The translations under genes were made by a program, and so were the position numbers. The notes below the pieces were generated by a model. That model was not told the DNA's origin. It worked only from the letters and a program-made list of their open reading frames with translations, and did not search any database. Below, piece by piece: positions 20,406-34,485 of a stretch of DNA of 64,000 bases (its first letter is position 1; each line of letters starts with the position of its first letter). Source of the DNA: Symsagittifera roscoffensis (taxonomy: Eukaryota; Xenacoelomorpha; Acoela; Convolutidae); assembly GCF_963678635.1 (NCBI RefSeq), contig NC_087066.1, positions 37,705,755 through 37,769,754 on the forward strand. Direction: 5' to 3'.

Positions 20406-21677
20406 AAGTCTCGAACAAGACCTTAAAAAACAGATTAGCTTAGAACTAACAGATAGATTATAAATAGACGAAACGTTTTCAAAATGTTATATGACAATAA
20501 CTTAATTGAAGTGTCTCTACGACTCAATAGATCAGAGCCGCTATTCCGTAGAATACGAGAATTACCCGGTATTGGATGAAGACCTCGGACGAGAGAGGAT
20601 CTACGACTGCAAAGAAACTTACCATTGAGTTTCATGGTCGTACGGCAAAAGCCAACACAAACTTTTATATTTAAAATTTTAATAGCAATTAATTTAGATT
20701 TTCATCTGCAAACATAGAAACCTTGAAGAAAAACCTTCAATGTTTATTTCAGAAGCTAAACCAAATTTACTATTGTACAATAACGATTTATAAAAACACC
20801 TCAAATTGTTTCCTCTAAAACTGCAGTAAAATTCAAAAAGATATCTGAAAAATATATTTAGTGAAAATAAAAAAAAAATTAGTTAACATGATCATAAACT
20901 GTTAGTATATATAAATCATCCTGGTACCCCCAGCTCCATCACCTAAACATAACAGCAATCATTAAACCACTAATATCATGGAACACTAAACCTTTCTATC
21001 AATCATTCTAAATTATCTTTAAAGGCTTATCCAAATTTTTACCTCTATTTAATTTCAACTTGTTCAATCTTAAATTAGATCATCAAGGCTTTCCTTGGAT
21101 CTCCATTAAATAATTAAATTAAATCCATTTTACAGCATAAAAATTTATACCCTGATCATCAGGATCTATCCTTGGATCAAATAGAATAATTTTGTTCTCC
21201 CCCACCCAATAAACAAAGTGTCTAACGACCTCAAACGTCGATTCACCACCCAACCCTTTCAATAACCCAGGACTAATAGAAATTTTTCAATCACGCTAAC
21301 AGTGAAGAACTTCGGTTATTCATCCTTCACTTAATACCCCCTCTTATCTGACCCAGGCTAAATCTTAAACCTTAGTAAGTATTAAAATAGTACCTCACGA
21401 ACTACCTGTGTTCTAATTATACCTGAACCTTTCGGATCAATTTACTAATCTCCAACCCTTGAACACAATCACTACCCCTAAGTAAGGTTAAGTAAGTTAA
21501 CACCTTAACTTAGAATAGCCACGAGAAAGTAACAACCATTCTTCGGAATCGATATATACTTTTCTCTCCAACCCCGAATAAAAGACCCAAGTTAGGCTAA
21601 CCAAAAAATTGTAAGGACTAACAGTCTAGGATATAAAAATCATTAATAACAACCTTGCACCCTTCATCCTAAACCTT
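20406..21677 (+). other. 5' untranslated leader of the retrotransposon
   Basis: About 1.3 kb with no open frame worth calling. It is A- and C-rich on the sense strand. It presumably contains packaging signals, but none can be recognised by eye. Confidence 0.5.
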
Positions 21678-21983
21678 ATGTCACTGAACAGTTTAGGAAA
21701 TAAACAAACAATCATACTACACAATTGTGAAATAAATAACGAAGCATACGATCTTGTAATTACACCGCTTAAACAAACAATCGGATATATTCAAACAAAA
21801 CGTCAAACAATAAAAAGAAAACTTTTAAGTAAGCAAAGACAAATCATACGAAAAAAATTTTCAAAGCGTAGAAACGCAGTCTCCGATTCAGAAGTCAGCA
21901 ATTTAGATGCACTTTGCAAACTCAAAGACTCAGTAAACAAAAATTACCCAGTTCACGATCAATTATACTTTTCCGATTCATAA
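21678..21983 (+). CDS. 101-aa basic ORF upstream of gag
   Basis: ATG-initiated frame with a Lys/Arg-rich centre (TKRQTIKRKLLSKQRQIIRK) and an acidic Ser/Asp tail. It lies about 140 bp before the gag start. It may be an accessory protein or a detached N-terminal part of Gag. Its counterpart in the minus-strand element is outside the window, so conservation cannot be judged. Confidence 0.4.
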   Translation: MSLNSLGNKQTIILHNCEINNEAYDLVITPLKQTIGYIQTKRQTIKRKLLSKQRQIIRKKFSKRRNAVSDSEVSNLDALCKLKDSVNKNYPVHDQLYFSDS

Positions 21984-22120
21984 GCTACATCACATTCATC
22001 AAAACAAGGAAAAAGAATAATAAAGAAGATATACAAAAATAAATCAGTACGTTTACACAGTTGGAACCAACCAATCAGACATATTGAACATTACGCACTA
22101 ACTGTCATAAAACGAAAAAA

Positions 22121-25100
22121 ATGAGCCAAAGCCCAAGAGACGAAAGTCCACACGAAGACTCTGTTTTCCCATTTATCATCAATTCACTCACTGAAGTCAG
22201 AGGACAAACACAATTTTGCCAAAACCTAATCGCAAAAATATATTTGAACAAGGAATTAGCCCATGTAAAGCAGAATTCCCAGAAATAAAAACCAAAAGAC
22301 AAATTGTCGATCACTATATAAAAGAAATATGTAACTTAACACAACAATATGGATTTTACACCATAGAACTCAGTACAACAAGTAAATTTCATGGCAAATA
22401 TGTTATCCAAACAGACGATGTCGATTTTCAAAAGTATTCGCAGAATACATTAAAAACATACAACATCAAAATCCACAGAGAGCAAATTCAATGTTCACTA
22501 ACGATGTTTTTGCAACAATATATAATTATTTATCTATACTAGAAAAAACAGGAACCGAAAACACATCATCAGTTCAAACATCAAGACACGCGAATGTAAG
22601 AAATGAAATTTCCGCATTCTCAGCATTTTTAAACACCATCCGTGAAAATTTTTCAAACAATGAATTTTCACCAAATGTTTACAAAAAATCTTAGCATGGT
22701 TCATAATTGACTATTTTACACATAATACAGATTTAATTGCACAAGCAAGAAAAAATGTTAGGCCGCAAAGTGCAAATGATGACACTATCATTGCCGAACA
22801 ATCAGATTACATTTGGGACCCAGATTGGTCTCATCCATTTTCCTAAACATTCCAATAGACATCTCAAGTCAAGCAATCAGTACAATAGCTATACACAAAG
22901 ATTATATAAAAGTAATTCCACTTACAACAGATGCAACACCTTTAAACTATAACTCATTTTTACCCGATAGAAGACAAAATAATAGTTTAAATTCAACTCT
23001 TGTACAACAAGAGAATTTAAATAGAACTAGAAATCTTACACAACAGGATATTCAAACACCATCACATTTTATAAATGAAGAAATAGTTGGAACAATTGTA
23101 ACAACTACACAACAAAGTATTTCACCAATACATCCAAACCTTACAACGCCAAAACCAAAGACTTCAACATTACCACAAGGTTAAACCATCGGTTGCTCCA
23201 AAATTTTCACATATGGATTACCAAACATTTAGACCAATGACGAAACCACCACAAAAACAAAGAACATTCACCAGAAGTAACTTTACAGAACACAATTATA
23301 ACTAGGTAAATAGATCACAAACACCTAAACCTCCTCGTACAAACCCGCAAAATCATTCATTTTCACAACGACAAAATTTCCAACAACAACAAACATCAAA
23401 TTTTGTAAATTTTATTGATAGCCCACGAAATCCAACAGACCCAATTGAAAATTATCCATTTTTTCAACAGAACAAAAACAGTAAATAGCCATACCAAAAT
23501 AAACAAAAAGCACCTTACTATACACCTAATTATCTATCATCATCAGATGATGATCATTATCAACCAGATGTTTTTGCACCATATACACAAGAATACCATG
23601 CAAAATCAAGCAACCAAAATACAAACTTTTATCCACAAAACTTAGCTAATACACAAAATCACCAACTGTTGCAAATGCAAAATCCAACCTATACACCATC
23701 ATAACAACCAATACAAAGGGAAAACCCAGTAAACACTGATTATTATCAACCAACACAAATGCAAAATGAAATACCACTACCATATTATTTACAACAACAA
23801 GAAATAACAATAAAATCAACTGAAAATTTTTTCACAAATGCCAAATGCCGCAGATTCACTACAGATAACTATGAATCCATACCTCATGGGTGGATCATCA
23901 ATAACATCAATGAAACCATTGATGGTATTCACAGGCACAGACCCTGAATATTTTGTAGAAGACTATTTAAATGCAGTCACAGCAAATTTAATTTTAATTA
24001 TAGGACCTGAACCAATTAATACACCACTCCATCAAAATTGGATACATAGACGCACAGCGTTAATCCAAACAACATTTGATGGCGCAGCTCAAAAATGGTT
24101 TTCAGTTTTACCAATAGATATTAAAACAGATTGGAAAAGATTTACACAAGAAATTTCAAAAAGTTTGATTCTGAAAGAAATAAACAACACCAAAGAGTTT
24201 TATGTAATGAAATTCGCAGACTACCAAACGAAACAATTAAACAATTGGCAGTTGGAATCGAAACACTAGTTCGAAAAGCTTATTCACTTAACACTCATGA
24301 TTATAAAAACACGAAAATGACAGAAATTTTAATGATGACTCTAACACCTCAATTAAGAAAAATAGCTATTAAAAAGAGAGCATCACATCCCTCATCAATT
24401 CGAGAACCAGATTTAGATTTTAGAAAACTAGCTGATAAGCTAGAAAAAGCAGAAATCACAATGAAACTTGAAGAAACAGAAAATCTCAAACTACAATACG
24501 TTAATAGAATTGAAACTAATACTACACACATAAACAACATACACGATTCAGATGTAGATCTAACTGAAAAAATTACTGAAATTTTAAACATAATTGAGAA
24601 AAATCCCAATTTCAAAGGTAAACCATCTTTCAAAAAGTGTTGTAATTATTTCCGAAGATACAGACACAGCATTGCCGAATTTAGACAAAAACAACAAGAT
24701 AACCAGAACAAACCACAAAAGTACAAAGAACCAAATAAATCGTTCTATCAATACATGAAAAAGGATCAAAATTTACCAAACAAAAATATACATAGTAAAA
24801 ACAGCTCTGTTAAACCACGCCCAAATAATTCAAATTATTCAAGAAACCGATCACCTTACAACTCTAGTTATAGAGGTAGATCACCAGAACAAAGAAATTC
24901 ACGAATTTTCTCACAAAGTAGATATAGTCGATCAAATAGTCAGAATAATCGGTATAGAAACAACTATTCACGTTCAAATTCAAACAGAAGAGAATGTTCA
25001 TCTGATACGAATTCCCATTCAAATTCTAGGAATAGGCACTACTCAAACAATAGATCACGAAATTTATTATACAATAGAAACAGAAACTATTCAAATAATA

Positions 25101-25378
25101 GGAATAGAAGTTATTCAAACAATAGAAATCAACGTTACCAAAACAATAGATCAAGAAACAATTCATACAACAGATCTAACTATCACGGAAAGAATAACAA
25201 TTACTATAATAAATCACAAAACAATTCACAAATTAGGAATCCCAGTTATTACAATCGAAGAAATTATTCTCAATCTCCTTATAGAAACAATAATCGCTAC
25301 CCTGATTCCCAACACCAATATAGAAGTAACACACCGAAACATCAACGACAAATTAATCAGGTACAAGCAACTGAATAA
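22121..25378 (+). pseudogene. gag: gag pseudogene
   Basis: Begins at ATG 22121 (MSQSPRDESPHEDS) and changes frame at least five times before a stop at 25378. The middle is low-complexity N/Q/T/P-rich. A capsid-like domain of the retrotransposon gag type is visible at 23920-24360: FTGTDPEYFVEDYL, GAAQKWFSVLP, DWKRFTQ, then the LPNETIKQL region in a shifted frame. The C-terminal 200 or so residues are an Arg/Ser/Asn/Tyr-rich repeat tract (NNRSRN and YSNNRN types) in place of CCHC zinc knuckles. That tract would still bind RNA by charge. The frameshift near 24165 splits the capsid domain. Confidence 0.75.
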
Positions 25379-28300
25379 ATAACTTCAGATCCCCCTGGTA
25401 TTGACAATACAGAAAGTACATGATTACAATTTTACCACAATAATTGTGAATCAACAGACAGCGAAAGTGATACAAATATTACTATTTCAGTTAATATGAT
25501 CACAGTTGAAAACTACTACGAACCCATTGTATACGAACAACCCTTCACTTCATACATTTATGAAAATGAATCGGAACTTCTTCAAGACTACTACACTACA
25601 CCTATTAGTAATAATGTACCAGTTGAACAAAAAGTAAATAGAATTAATACTGTAATTAAACCCGAAAAAGACGAAGTACAAAGCTCAAGTACAAAGCAAA
25701 CCATTTAAACAAACCTTCCACATAACAGACATCAAACACAAAATCATTGGCATACCATTTATAACTAAGTATATTCCCACAATAAACATTTTAAATAGCA
25801 AACTCCATATAAAATATAAGTACACAAGAATAAAAAATACATCCTTAACATTCTTTCAAAGACTAAACAAACAACCACCATTTTTCTCAAAATTTAATCC
25901 TATGTACAACCAGGAACGAAAATACCTAAAACCACTATCAGGAAATGTGTATAACTTTTCAAATAAACAAGTCCACCAGTACGATAAGAACCAAAACAAA
26001 CAACAATTCTTTATGTCAGACCTTGAATTTAAACCCAACCATAAATTTTTTCGAATCACAATTTCATCCATAAAATATATGAAACGTTCAAACTCAGATA
26101 TTATTTCATTACACGTGTTTAACAATTCACCATACCAGATAACATTACCCTTAGGACTCTTAGGATACTGTGAAACAAATGCCACAACATTAACCACAAA
26201 TGAAGTAGCATATCGAGTCAATAATATATTACCATTATTAGATTTATGCCAATCCACAATTCTTGATGAAGAATTATCGATAGACAATATATTAAGCAAC
26301 GAAAAAAGAAACACTGACTTTATCACAAAAACACCTTATTTTAAACCAACGTTTAAAATATCACATTATACGGAAGAACAACAAAAGTTTCTAACAATAT
26401 TAAATTTTCAACATTCTCAAATAACACAAAACGAATTCGACAAATTAGCCGAACTATTATTAAAATATCCAAGAATTTATGAAACACCAAAATTCGATTT
26501 TGGAAAAATTAGTTCACCACTACATTTACCTTTAAAACCTGACGCAGTTTTCAGAAAGCAAAGAGCAAGTAAAGTACCAATACACTTACAAGATAAAGTA
26601 AACAGACTGCTTGACATTTTAGAACAATATGAAATTTTATCACCAGTAAATAAAGAAGAACAACCAAAATGTAATACTTTTATCAACCCAGTTATCATCT
26701 CAGCTAAAGGAGAATCACTAAAAATCGTTCTAGATGCTAGATACCTCAATTCACTAATTGACGAATCTAAATGCAATTGGCCTTTTGAACCTATTCAAGT
26801 AATTCTAACAAAAATAAATGGTAAACACTTCACAACCGCAGATTTGAATAGTGAATACAATCAAATGCCACTAGATGCACATTCACGACGGTTAACACAA
26901 TTCGTTATTGGAAACCAACAATACGAATTCAATAGATTATTCTATGGAATATCCATAGGACCAGCTGCTTTTTCAGCTTTTATGAGTAAACTTTTTAGAC
27001 CACTTATACTCCAAAAACATGCAATCACATACTTAGACGATGTTTTCATGCAGTCACAAACGAAAGACGAAATGTTTATAATTTTAGAACAATATCATCA
27101 AATACTCAAAAATGAAAACATGAAAGCAGCCCCAGACAAATCACATTTTTTTAAACACGCGTAAAGTTTCTTGGCCACATTATTGAAAGAAACACTATAA
27201 CTCCATTAAAATTACGAATACATGCAATTCAGAAACTTCAACCACCCAAATATAAATAAAAAATCCAAGATTTCCTTGGAATGTTAAATTTCCTAAGTTA
27301 TAATGTATAGAAAAATGCAATTATACTTAAGACCTTTTTTATAACATCCTTAGACAGCAAAATAACTTCGAATGGACTACCGAACATCAAACAAGATTTG
27401 ATGAAATTAAAAAAGTGTGAACAGAACAAATATCAAATATAATCCCAGATCCAAATCAACCATTTTACGCAATGGCGATGCTTCAAGTTTTGGCATCGGC
27501 GCAGCATTTCTATAATCACACAGTGGAACAAATAAAAAGAATCTTATATCAGCAAACTCTCGCTTATTTACACAAGCTGATCTACGACTCTCTACTCTCA
27601 TGAGAGAATGCACAGCTATAATATACACACTTACAGATTATGAATTTCTGATACTTGGATCAAAACATCCAACAGTTCTATTTACAGATCACAAACCAAT
27701 AATATTTCTTTTTACACAGAAATCAAATCCAAACCATAGAGTTTACAGATTTCAATTAAATTTAATGAAATTCCCAATCTTACATATAGTTTGGACAGCA
27801 GGTAAGAATCTTGCACTACCAGATACATTAATACACCACCAGAACTACTTACACGAAAAACTACAGTTGAAATACCACAGAATTTTAAATTCTATATGCA
27901 AAAAATGAAAAACATCACCAAGATTAGAATGCAAATATGCAGTAAAAACTGATGTAGATCAGTCACAAATAAATAGTTACAACATTTCCCAACTTGTTTA
28001 GATTGTCAAAATAATCACTATGAAGTAGATCTATTAGGAACATCCACATTCAAACCAATTCCTTATTCACATTGGATAAAAAATAATACCCAACAAAAGA
28101 CGATCAAACAACAACCCCACAAAAAAAACACCCTTCCATTAATAGAAAAAGAAAATTTAACTGACAAAATAAATTTATCAGGACCACCAATAAATGATTT
28201 AAAATACACAATAAATCAAGTTTTTGATCTTTATGACCCACTTGACACAATCCTTTTATCAAAATTAGAAATCGAAAATATTTTTCTTCCACCAACAGAA

Positions 28301-29742
28301 AAAATTACACTACAGTTATTACGAAAAAATCAAAACTTTGATCCCGTAATTCGACAACTCAAATCAAGGCACAAGTATAAAACTAAGCCAACAAAAGGTG
28401 ATGCAATATTATTAGGAAATAAAACTCTCCTCCGATACTTTAGAAAATATAATAATACAACTATTAATGAAACAACAGACCTTTTAGAATATCAGACAAA
28501 GTACCTGTCTCCCCCTCAGTATGATGCTGATAGCATTTGACATATCCCACACACAACATACAAAAGGACACTCAGGATCAGAAAAGACATATTCAAATTT
28601 TACACAAAACTTTTACTTCCCAAATGCACCAATTTGGATTAAAGTATTGTCAATTAAATAAACCTTATCCAAATCAAAAACAAATGGCAACAAAACAGGA
28701 TTTTAAAGGATAAAGTCTATATTTCAATCATAGAATTTCATTTGATACAAAAGGACCAATTTCACCATCCTCCGACGGAAATTCTGATATTATGGTAATT
28801 GTTGATGCATTAACGCACTACGTAGCACTCAACCCAGTACGACATTGTAATGCTTATTACGCAAATACAACACTTTACGAACATTGGATAGCTAAATTCG
28901 GAATACCCGAAAAATTAGTTACAGATAATGGAACAGAATTCATCAATAACAAAATCATCACATTATGCCACCTGTATAATATTAAATATAAACCAAGTAC
29001 ATCTCATGCACCTTGGACAAATGGATTAATCGAAGGTATGAACCGTTCACTACAAGAATATCTTCGATGCATCATTAATGGAAATGATACACGATACACT
29101 GAATGGTCAACAGATGTTAAATTATTCCCATTATCATATAATTCACAAATCACAACAACTCTAGGAATGTCACCATATGAAATGGTTTTCAATCAAAAGC
29201 CACGTAAACCAATTATGTTTACAGCAAATGCCCATAAAAATCAACAAGGATTTTGCAAACCAAACAAAGATTCAATTTGCTATAATCTACCCTTACATAC
29301 ACATGATGAAGACCACTTTCATCATCCACAAATATTAAAATTAGCTTCCGGTACACATACCGAATGGATTTTAAATAGAGATAAAAAAACACAATGAAAT
29401 TTACCAAAAAGTAACAAAAAAATTGTTACAAAGGCAAAATATAAATAACCAAATTAATTCACACTTCTTGCCAGCCACAGACTTAAAAATTAGAACAATC
29501 GAAAAAAACAATCCAACAACAAAAAGCAAACCCTCAAATATCAAAAATACCACAACCAAAAACATCTTATAGAGAAAGAAAAAATAAAAAAATTGACAGA
29601 AAAAATCCTACCACAGGATCAACAAGAAAAATCCGAACATATAGAACCATCACGACTTAGAAGTCAACCACGAAAAAATTATAAGACATTCAACCCACAA
29701 TAAAAAATATTGAAGAAAGTTGAATTTCGAAAACAATTTTAA
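25379..29742 (+). pseudogene. pol: pol pseudogene (protease remnant, RT, RNase H, integrase)
   Basis: A retropepsin C-terminal remnant (IIGIPFITKYIPTINIL, about 25745) precedes the RT, but no D-S/T-G active site was found. RT is open at 25902-27164 with FTTADLNSEYNQ, YGISIGPAAFSAFM and the catalytic YLDD. Frame changes follow. RNase H shows GDASSFGIGAAF (about 27473), RECTAIIYTLTDYE (about 27603) and FTDHKPI. Integrase shows an H-x3-H zinc region (SHTQHTKGH, about 28545) and a DDE core at 28792-29397: IVDALTHYV, VTDNGTEF and NGLIEGMNRS. The chain ends near FNPQ...KKVEF. Multiple stops and indels make it inactive. Confidence 0.85.
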
Positions 29743-30116
29743 TTTTGATTAACGATAATATATTTTTTAATCAACTTCATTTTTCACATTTCCGTATTAA
29801 CATGCTGAAAATGAACTCAATAAATTCTAGTTCAAATTCAGCCTATAAAAATCATCCAAATTTGTCACCATATTATCTCTAACAAAAACTCATTAGCCGA
29901 CAGATATCAATCTCCAGGCATATCTATAACTAAAACTTTAAAACCTCCAGGTCAAAAATAAGCAACCCGCTAAAACTTGACAACTAAAATAAATACCACT
30001 TCAATATTACAACCCTCCCCTATCATACTATACAAAAATCAATAAAATTTTCCCAATCCAGACCTCAAAAACCCTCTAACCAAACATGGCAAATTAGCCT
30101 AAAGTAAAAAAAATCC
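29743..30116 (+). other. Spacer between pol and the membrane-protein ORFs
   Basis: About 375 bp without an open frame, repeated at 38387-38760 and 47022-47396. It may hold a splice acceptor or internal promoter for the downstream cassette, but no convincing site was seen. Confidence 0.4.
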
Positions 30117-30574
30117 ATGATCATTTGGCCTAAATTACAGATATTCCAAAGATACCCCATTTATCCAACAAATGAAAACAATACTATGAAGACCACCCAA
30201 ACACCGAAAAAAAGCCCTCAACAATTTTTGACAAAACTCAACCCACTTGTCAAAAAATCAATAAATAATCCGACCACACTTGAATTTTGCCTCAAAACTT
30301 TAAAAAATATTCGACGAACAAATCATTTCTTAAATGTTTTTTTTCCATAACAGTTGATCACATAAAACAAAAACATCTAAATCTCTCCACAAAATTTTTC
30401 AATCTATTTAAATGTTTGATATTCTTTTTCATTGAAACTTTTGAATCTCTAATAATCATTTCTATAATTTTTTCCATTCATTTTTTAATTTTCTACTCCC
30501 TATTTGAAGTATACCTCCAACTCTCCCAAATCCTTGACCACATCTACAGGTACGAATACATAAAATCTATTTAG
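30117..30574 (+). pseudogene. 152-aa membrane protein, frameshifted copy A
   Basis: Same gene as the intact copy at 47397-47855. A one-base loss in the T run near 30341 shifts the frame before the hydrophobic half. Confidence 0.6.
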
Positions 30575-30763
30575 ATGATACGAACTATTTTCAATCGAAC
30601 AGATATTTTTCTTTTATTCGTAACTTTCCTCACATTTTTAATCTCCCTCATCAAGACAATGTGCCAATGTATAAAAAATGCAATAGTCACCTTTGCCCTA
30701 GCAACTATTCTCTTGATACTTTTTATTGAAGAATATTGTAAAAAACAAAAATTTCCCCAATAA
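30575..30763 (+). CDS. 62-aa two-span membrane protein, copy A
   Basis: MIRTIFNRTDIFLLFVTF begins directly after the TAG of the previous frame (TAGATG). Two hydrophobic segments (about residues 11-27 and 36-52) flank a short Cys-containing polar loop. The C-terminus is charged (EEYCKKQK). Copies B and C are identical in protein. The minus-strand element carries a relative with about three quarters identical residues and all key features kept. Size and topology resemble viroporins, but function is unproven. Confidence 0.6.
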   Translation: MIRTIFNRTDIFLLFVTFLTFLISLIKTMCQCIKNAIVTFALATILLILFIEEYCKKQKFPQ

Positions 30764-30770
30764 GAATTAA

Positions 30771-31902
30771 AAACTCAGATACCTTTCTAACATTGCTAAT
30801 CAACCACCACCAAACCAGCACCCACCAACTACATCCCAAGACAGTCCAATAACACCTACAACTACCAACAATCCCCAACCATCAACACGCATTTCTTTTC
30901 AAGACAACCCATAAACTTTTGAAGAACGGCATGCACAATTATCTGAACCACTAGAACCAGTCAATAGCCAAGCATCTTTAAGCGAACCAACATATAATCT
31001 ATATCCCACCGTGCAACAAGATCTCAATCGAGTCAGACACATTAGCCAAAATCAAAATAGATCTGAAATACACAGACAAATTATACATCCGCGACGAAAT
31101 AGAAATTTTCAAACACCCAGAGTTCATTTTAATATACCCCAATCACCAACACCAACTACCTCAGTTCTTTCAAGCAGTACATTACCAGAAACTCCCACAC
31201 TTCTTTCACAACATAGCACCTCAAATTTTCCCTCAGATTATCCAGGTTGAACCCCAACATCACAACAAATCCGAGAAAACCCTTTAAACCCCCAGACCCC
31301 ACCGAACGACCACCATATGGGACGACACACTCATATACTCAAGGCGAACCAAATCTAGTAAATGAAAAAATAGATTTTTTTTCTGATACAACGCTATCAT
31401 CCCTGCCAGAAACACTTTCACTCCCATCAACACCATCTTTAAGTCAAATATCACCAACACTCTTCCCTCTTAATTTCCCCGCCAACCTTGACGCTAGATA
31501 CCAAGAACAATCATCGACAAATACCCCTCTACGATTGGATTGAAATACCTTCGTAGCACCTCTCCCACTATTTGGACAACATCAAGAAAGTAGCAGACTC
31601 CCCAATTGGGCACTAAGTAGATTACAATATAGGCAAGATATTCACAAAGATATTTAAGAACACAACATTCAAATACTTCAACAAAAAAGTCTCCAATTAA
31701 AATTTGAAATCACAGTCAGACTAAATAATTTTGTTCAACACCCCTTTCCCCTAAGCCCACCAAATATAACAGCTCAATCACTACCTCCCCCATTTGTAAC
31801 AACTGAGTTATATATAAATACGATAGATATACCAAAAACACAATTGGATATATTACCTTTTGTAACCCATACTCAGGATTATCATACACATGTATATTTT
31901 AA
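30771..31902 (+). pseudogene. Proline-rich AUG-less frame, copy A (broken)
   Basis: Counterpart of the intact 378-codon frame at 63794-62658. It is recognisable by RISFQDNP, SEPTYNLYPT and HPRRNRNFQTPRVHF. Stops occur after FQDNP and SDYPG, and there are further indels. As in the intact copy, no in-frame AUG precedes the conserved part. It overlaps the start of the envelope frame. Confidence 0.6.
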
Positions 31903-34485
31903 AAGTATTCACATTTCAACACCTACTTTTTCTAATTTTTTCCGAACAAAATACAAATCCATCTCCTCGTACAGGACCTCAGGATTTGTTAGTAACACAC
32001 TATAATTGTGAAGAAAACGAACAAAAAAAATGCTACACAAATATGCTATAAATCAAGTCACACAATGTGAATCTGAACCACAAGCTATAGAAACAACAAA
32101 TATAGTAGCCACACTATACTCAAAAGCCCGATCAACAACATTAACAGGATACAAACTTACAGCAACATTTTCCGAAAAGAAAGTACATTGCTCGCAAGTC
32201 TCAAACAGAAATAAAAACCGACTAGACCATGAATCTTTCTATCAGAGTAATATAGAAAAATTGCTACATCTTAGCCCTCAAGACTGTAAAAACGAACTTA
32301 GACGGTTAAACTTAACACAAAACATAGGAACAAATAGAAAACTGGTAATTGTTCAAGTTTTCCCAGATTTAGCACATCAAGCAGAACTTGAAAAACACCA
32401 AGGTCACATAAGACTAGACACAAATTTCCCCTTCCATGGAACACACGGCGGAGGATTGACATACGATCTACATGAAAAACACTGGATACCGCATATAGGT
32501 ATAAATGATCCCTCAAACTGCAAAGCCGACACAAAAAATAAAGGATACCAAAAAATAATGTTTTTTGACTGGAAAATACAACTTGAAAAAGTACAACTTA
32601 CACGAGATTTAAAAGACGACACAATTCTTTACAATTCTTTAAAATTCATTCGACTACCTTGCAAAAATGACCAAGGATATTGCGATCCTACAACACGAAC
32701 GCAAGCAACCATTGTATGGTTTATTGAAGAAACCTACACAGTTTTTCAACTAGCAAGGATACACGCTAGAATGATTAAATTTCACCAAAAATATTTTATT
32801 GAATCAATCCCTTTCGAAGAAGTCAACCCCAATCAAATTAGAAATAATAACAAAAAACTCAGAAACCTCCATAATAAAGAAAATAAACTAACACGATTTC
32901 AAATATAGCCAGAAACAGTACTAGCATGTGAATATAAAAAACCAATTTACAAAACGCAGTACTCAGAAATCCTTGTCGAATACGAACATGGTTTCGACAT
33001 GAATACAGGACATCTAATTGTAGACCCCATGGCCACATCTCATTCACTTACCGACGGAATTCCTTATGTTTCAGTAAAATTTCAGAAAAACATAGGACGA
33101 ATAGGTGGAAAATTAAAACCACAAGACGCAGATTACAAGGACTATCACTTATGAACCGCACATATTTTGGCGCAATTCATTATGATATACATTTAGATAT
33201 GAAACTAGATTACACAATAAGCAGAATTTTTCAAGAAATGTCACTCTCAGAATTAGAAAAACTACATCAATTATGTGAATTTGAAAGAACACAAATTCTA
33301 CAGTCACTAGCACTAGCAGTTCTCAAAATACCATATACCAGGATATTTTTTATCCGGAAAAAGATCAAATTTCCTTGATTATGAAGGAAACATTTTATGG
33401 TATTACACTTGTACCAAAAAAGTATCACCTTTATACGTTTTTGAAGATAAAAGATGTAACAAAAGAATCCCCATATTCTACAAAAATAAAGTAAATTTTG
33501 TTGATACACTCTCAAGACGAACATATTTTTGGGACACAGCAGAACAGCCACAACGTTGTACAATTAAATCCCGACGAAGATAAATACTATCTACTTACAC
33601 CATACCCAACCTTAATGCCACCATTTAAAAAAATTTCACCTGAAAGCTTTCGAGCTATAGCCCGCAATCCAAATATCGATTTACAATCTTTAGGTATCTA
33701 TTCTAAATCAGATATACAATATCACATACGTACACAACAATTTCAAGAACTACTTAAGAAAATGGACACAATACAACGACAATCAATAGATCAAAACTTA
33801 CGAAAACTTGCAGAAACAGCAGGATTTTCAGATGTTTACGCCTAAGATTACAGCGGGTATTTTAAAGACATAAAAGATTACATTTACCTAAATGGTGAAA
33901 AATATTGACCACAGGATATATCACCGATCAATAATTTTAGTTTTGTAAATCTCAAGAACGAAGTTTTAGCCTTTCTAGGATGGCCATATTACATCTTAGA
34001 AAGATTGACTATCTTATACGCCAAGTTTAATTTTATTGGATTTCTTTTCTCATTACTAAAAAGCGCAATACATACACAAGTAAACCGACAATCCAGCGTA
34101 GCACGTATATTATTCGCAGGATTTTTGAAATATTTTCATCATCAATAAAAAAAATTCTCTTAGATGCACAAATTGAGGAATATAATGCAAAACTGTCAAC
34201 ATACCCCAACACATACGACGATTCAAACAATAATACAAATGCATTACCTACAGAACCCCATTTGCCAAATCTACATCGTAACCATCCATTATCATTAGTC
34301 TCACGAAGTTTTCGGAACTTAGCAATCACAAACCCTGCAAACTTAAGACCCAGCCACATACAAGCCCCATCCAACATATAAGGACACAACACCCTCCAAT
34401 TGACGATACATACAAACAGATCATTGAACAGACCCATACCACCACTTTTCAGTCTCAAAATAATCATTTTTTTAGCCCACGATGA
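31890..34485 (+). pseudogene. env: Envelope-like glycoprotein, pseudogene copy A
   Basis: Starts MYILKVF with a signal-peptide-like segment. An indel in the A run near 32029 shifts the frame. The largest open part is 32030-32908, ended by a stop after TRFQI. Further stops and frame changes follow. It aligns throughout with the intact 872-codon frame at 62670-60052. The stop after TRFQI is shared by copies B and C, so it predates the triplication. It has a short insertion near 32632 absent from B and C. Confidence 0.7.

Noticed and set aside
25379-25760. Complete retroviral protease
   Set aside because: Only the C-terminal flap-side remnant is readable; no D-S/T-G active site was found in any frame I checked.
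31247-31543. Separate 98-codon P-rich gene (and its copies at 39893 and 48528)
   Set aside because: It is an out-of-frame reading of the broken proline-rich frame; the intact element shows the true register.
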